Assembly (NCBI GenBank): GCA_964579675.1
Contig: CAZOIA010000242.1
Span: 1-7,477 of the forward strand
Direction of reading: 5' to 3'
DNA from: CAZOIA01 sp964579675
GTDB lineage: Bacteria > Planctomycetota > Phycisphaerae > UBA1845 > PWPN01
DNA length: 7,477 nt
The notes beneath the pieces are model-generated. The model ran no database searches, had not been told where the DNA came from, and worked only from the letters and a program-made list of their open reading frames with translations. The position numbers and the translations under genes were made by a program. Of the stretch, positions 6,058 to 7,477 are shown one piece after another; the stretch's first letter is position 1, and each line of letters begins with the position of its first letter.

Positions 6058-6164
6058 TCCGAACCGCGACCGTAAGGAAGCGGACCCCTCTCCGCAGCGC
6101 GTCCATGAGGAGGCGGCCCTGGCGCATCCGCAGGTACTCCCCTCCCTGACGGTCGGGGTTCGGA
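6058..6164. repeat. REP-like inverted palindromic repeat, copy 2
   Basis: The left arm TCCGAACCGCGACCGTAAGG (from 6058 or 6059) and the right arm CCTCCCTGACGGTCGGGGTT (6141-6160) are imperfect inverted complements, as in copy 1, but the spacer is longer, about 55 bases. A 29-base stretch across the right arm (6138-6166) is identical to 1988-2016. The left arm differs from copy 1 by CGACCGTAAGG against CGCCCGTGAGG. The repeat lies between the nuclease and SPOR-like genes and is clearly intergenic in both places. Confidence 0.75.
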
Positions 6165-6250
6165 AAAGCGAGGTGCCGCCCCGCTGCCCGCCCGAAGGTC
6201 CCCGCCGAGACTGTCATGCACCCGGGTCCCGGCCCGCCGATGCGGCCGAC

Positions 6251-6278
6251 TTGAATTCTCAAGCAGAACGGTTATCTT
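6251..6278 (+). promoter_or_regulatory. candidate promoter of the SPOR-like gene
   Basis: TTGAAT (6251-6256) and TATCTT (6273-6278) are separated by 16 bases, four of six matches each, in the least GC-rich part of this gap. Transcription would start near 6285, about 64 bases before GTG 6349. The rest of the gap between 6167 and 6348 shows nothing else. Confidence 0.35.
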
Positions 6279-6348
6279 ATGGACTTGGACTATCGCGAAG
6301 TGCGCAGTGGAGGCGCGCAGAGGGGTTCTCGAAGCCGAGGATACGCAA

Positions 6349-7338
6349 GTGGGAAAATCCAAGTATGCACCTGCGCTGTTCGAGGTTATAGAGGGGCGGC
6401 ACCAGCGGAAACGGGGGCCGCGCAAGCTGGCGTTGCCGAACTGGTGGAGGACCAGCGAGGCGGATAGGAGCATCGAGGCGGAGGAGAGTGGCGAGAGCGG
6501 CGAGGCGGACGAGAGCGTTGAGGCTGCCGGCCCGGCTGAGGTTGAGGATGCTCGCGCCACGCCGGAAGTGCCTGAGGCAATGGGGCCCGACGAGGCTCAT
6601 CCGGTGTCCCCGACCGAGCCCGTGCGGGAGGAAGCCCTTCCCGGTCCGGCGGCGGGAGCCGACGGGCCGGTCCTGGACGTACCCGATCATCCTCGATGGT
6701 TGCGAGTCCGATCCGGGCGGGTGGAGATATCACTGAACCCGGTCAATGCCGCCGTTGTTGCCGGCGGCGTGTTGCTGGCGCTGCTCTTGAGCTATGAGAT
6801 CGGATACAACTTCGGGGCACCGGCGCCGGCGTCGCGGGAGCCGATCCCGGCCGGCGATAAAGGCGACAGCGTCAAGGATGCCTTGAGTCGGCCGCCGAAG
6901 CCGGGCGCGCTGGAGGTCGGCTCGGCGACATGGACGGGCGATGGGAGCGCCCGTGGCGGCAAAGGTCAACCGGGAAGGAGCGCCGAGCAGCAGGGTGGTG
7001 CCCGGCCCCCGACCCCGGCCGGAGCCACCGGCCAAGCCGCCCGGCTGAATTACGTCGTACTGCAGATCTTCTCCCGCGACCACAAGCAGGCGGCGCAATA
7101 TGCCCAACAGATAATCGAGAGTCGGTACGGTATCGCGACGGCGCTTGAGCCGAGAGATGACAAGTGGCAACTGGTCAGTGCCGGACGATTTGACTTCGGC
7201 CGGGAAGATCAGAAACGGCAGGCCTATAGCTACCGTGATAAGATCAAATCGCTCGGCGAGGAGCTGGCCAAGGAACTGGCCTCCAAGGGCTTGCCCGTGT
7301 ACCGGTTCTCAGATCCGTACGTGGAACTCGAGAAATAG
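6349..7338 (+). CDS. single-pass membrane protein with SPOR-like C-terminal domain
   Basis: The protein has 329 residues. The N-terminus GKSKYAPALFEVI (2-14) is a short conserved-looking motif I associate with planctomycete cytoplasmic anchors, followed by a basic patch (RHQRKRGPRK) and a long acidic, Ala/Glu-rich disordered stretch (36-115). One membrane helix spans about 132-155 (VNAAVVAGGVLLALLLSYEI). A Gly/Pro-rich linker (157-230) leads to a SPOR-like domain at 233-326 (NYVVLQIF, then AAQYAQQI, then WQLVSAGRFDF). SPOR domains bind denuded septal peptidoglycan, so the likely topology is N-in with the SPOR-like part outside. GTG 6349 was chosen because GAGGA (6337-6341) lies 7 bases upstream; a GTG at 6307 is in frame but lacks such a site and would add 14 residues before the conserved motif. 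The small basic protein gene starts 85 bases downstream on the same strand. Confidence 0.8.
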   Translation: MGKSKYAPALFEVIEGRHQRKRGPRKLALPNWWRTSEADRSIEAEESGESGEADESVEAAGPAEVEDARATPEVPEAMGPDEAHPVSPTEPVREEALPGPAAGADGPVLDVPDHPRWLRVRSGRVEISLNPVNAAVVAGGVLLALLLSYEIGYNFGAPAPASREPIPAGDKGDSVKDALSRPPKPGALEVGSATWTGDGSARGGKGQPGRSAEQQGGARPPTPAGATGQAARLNYVVLQIFSRDHKQAAQYAQQIIESRYGIATALEPRDDKWQLVSAGRFDFGREDQKRQAYSYRDKIKSLGEELAKELASKGLPVYRFSDPYVELEK

Positions 7339-7423
7339 GAATCCGTTGGCTGGGCCGGTTCGGGTTTTGGGGGGTAGGGCTGCGGCGAGCAGCGCCAGGA
7401 GCGACGGCAGGAGATGACTTACG

Positions 7424-7477
7424 ATGTCGATTGATCGTTCACTCAAGACGGCTGGTTCATTGACCCGCCACCGGAAC
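7424..7477 (+). CDS. small basic protein family, N-terminal part (runs off the window)
   Basis: ATG 7424 with AGGAG (7409-7413) 10 bases upstream starts MSIDRSLKTAGSLTRHRN, and the frame is open to the window end. The pattern M-S-x-x-x-S-L-K...HRN matches the start of the 'small basic protein' family described from Planctomycetes, Verrucomicrobia and Chlamydiae (TIGR04137, from memory). These proteins are roughly 50-70 residues long, basic and of unknown function. Only 18 codons are visible. Its position just after the SPOR-like gene suggests possible co-transcription, since no terminator is evident in between. Confidence 0.7.
   Translation, partial: MSIDRSLKTAGSLTRHRN

Noticed and set aside
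1..7477. tRNA, rRNA or other structured RNA genes
   Set aside because: I saw no tRNA-like T-loop and acceptor pairing and no rRNA motifs on either strand.

Overview
The window looks like a high-GC chromosome segment from an uncultured or environmental planctomycete, most likely Phycisphaerae-like. Four things suggest this. A secreted protein ends in two Asp-rich dockerin-type calcium loops of the planctomycete style. A SPOR-like membrane protein begins with a KSKYAPALFEVI-type N-terminus. The last 54 bases encode the start of the 'small basic protein' family (MSIDRSLKTAGSLTRHRN) known from the Planctomycetes/Verrucomicrobia/Chlamydiae group. Palindromic intergenic repeats lie beside a REP-associated transposase (RAYT) remnant. 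The taxonomic call is inference from these signatures.

Layout. Bases 1-191 hold no convincing gene. Bases 192-1682 are a lower-GC, three-gene unit on the minus strand: a 303-aa possible HEPN/Abi_C-like protein of unknown function, a small gene cut by an in-frame TAG, and a 90-aa unknown protein. A near-consensus promoter (TGGACA-17-GATAAT, 1710-1738) and a strong ribosome binding site precede it. Bases 1747-1935 hold the wreck of an IS200-like RAYT element, with inverted ends and only about 24 N-terminal codons of transposase. An inverted palindromic repeat (1939-2014) follows and recurs at 6058-6164.

The higher-GC part then carries a creatininase-family metal amidohydrolase (2186-2986, +); a convergent secreted or lipid-anchored alpha/beta-hydrolase esterase with a C-terminal PKD domain (2998-4026, -); a secreted EEP-fold nuclease/phosphatase with a lamin-tail-like middle and dockerin-like end (4332-6014, +); a single-pass membrane protein with a SPOR-like C-terminus (6349-7338, +); and the start of the small basic protein (7424, +). 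Promoter candidates are placed upstream of the esterase and the nuclease, which are transcribed divergently from one intergenic region.

The genes do not form one pathway. The right part is a mix of housekeeping and surface or secreted functions. The left part looks like an acquired cassette joined to the host-like part across transposon debris. No complete novel system is proven. The best candidates for follow-up are the left three-gene cassette with its amber-interrupted middle gene and the RAYT/palindrome pair.
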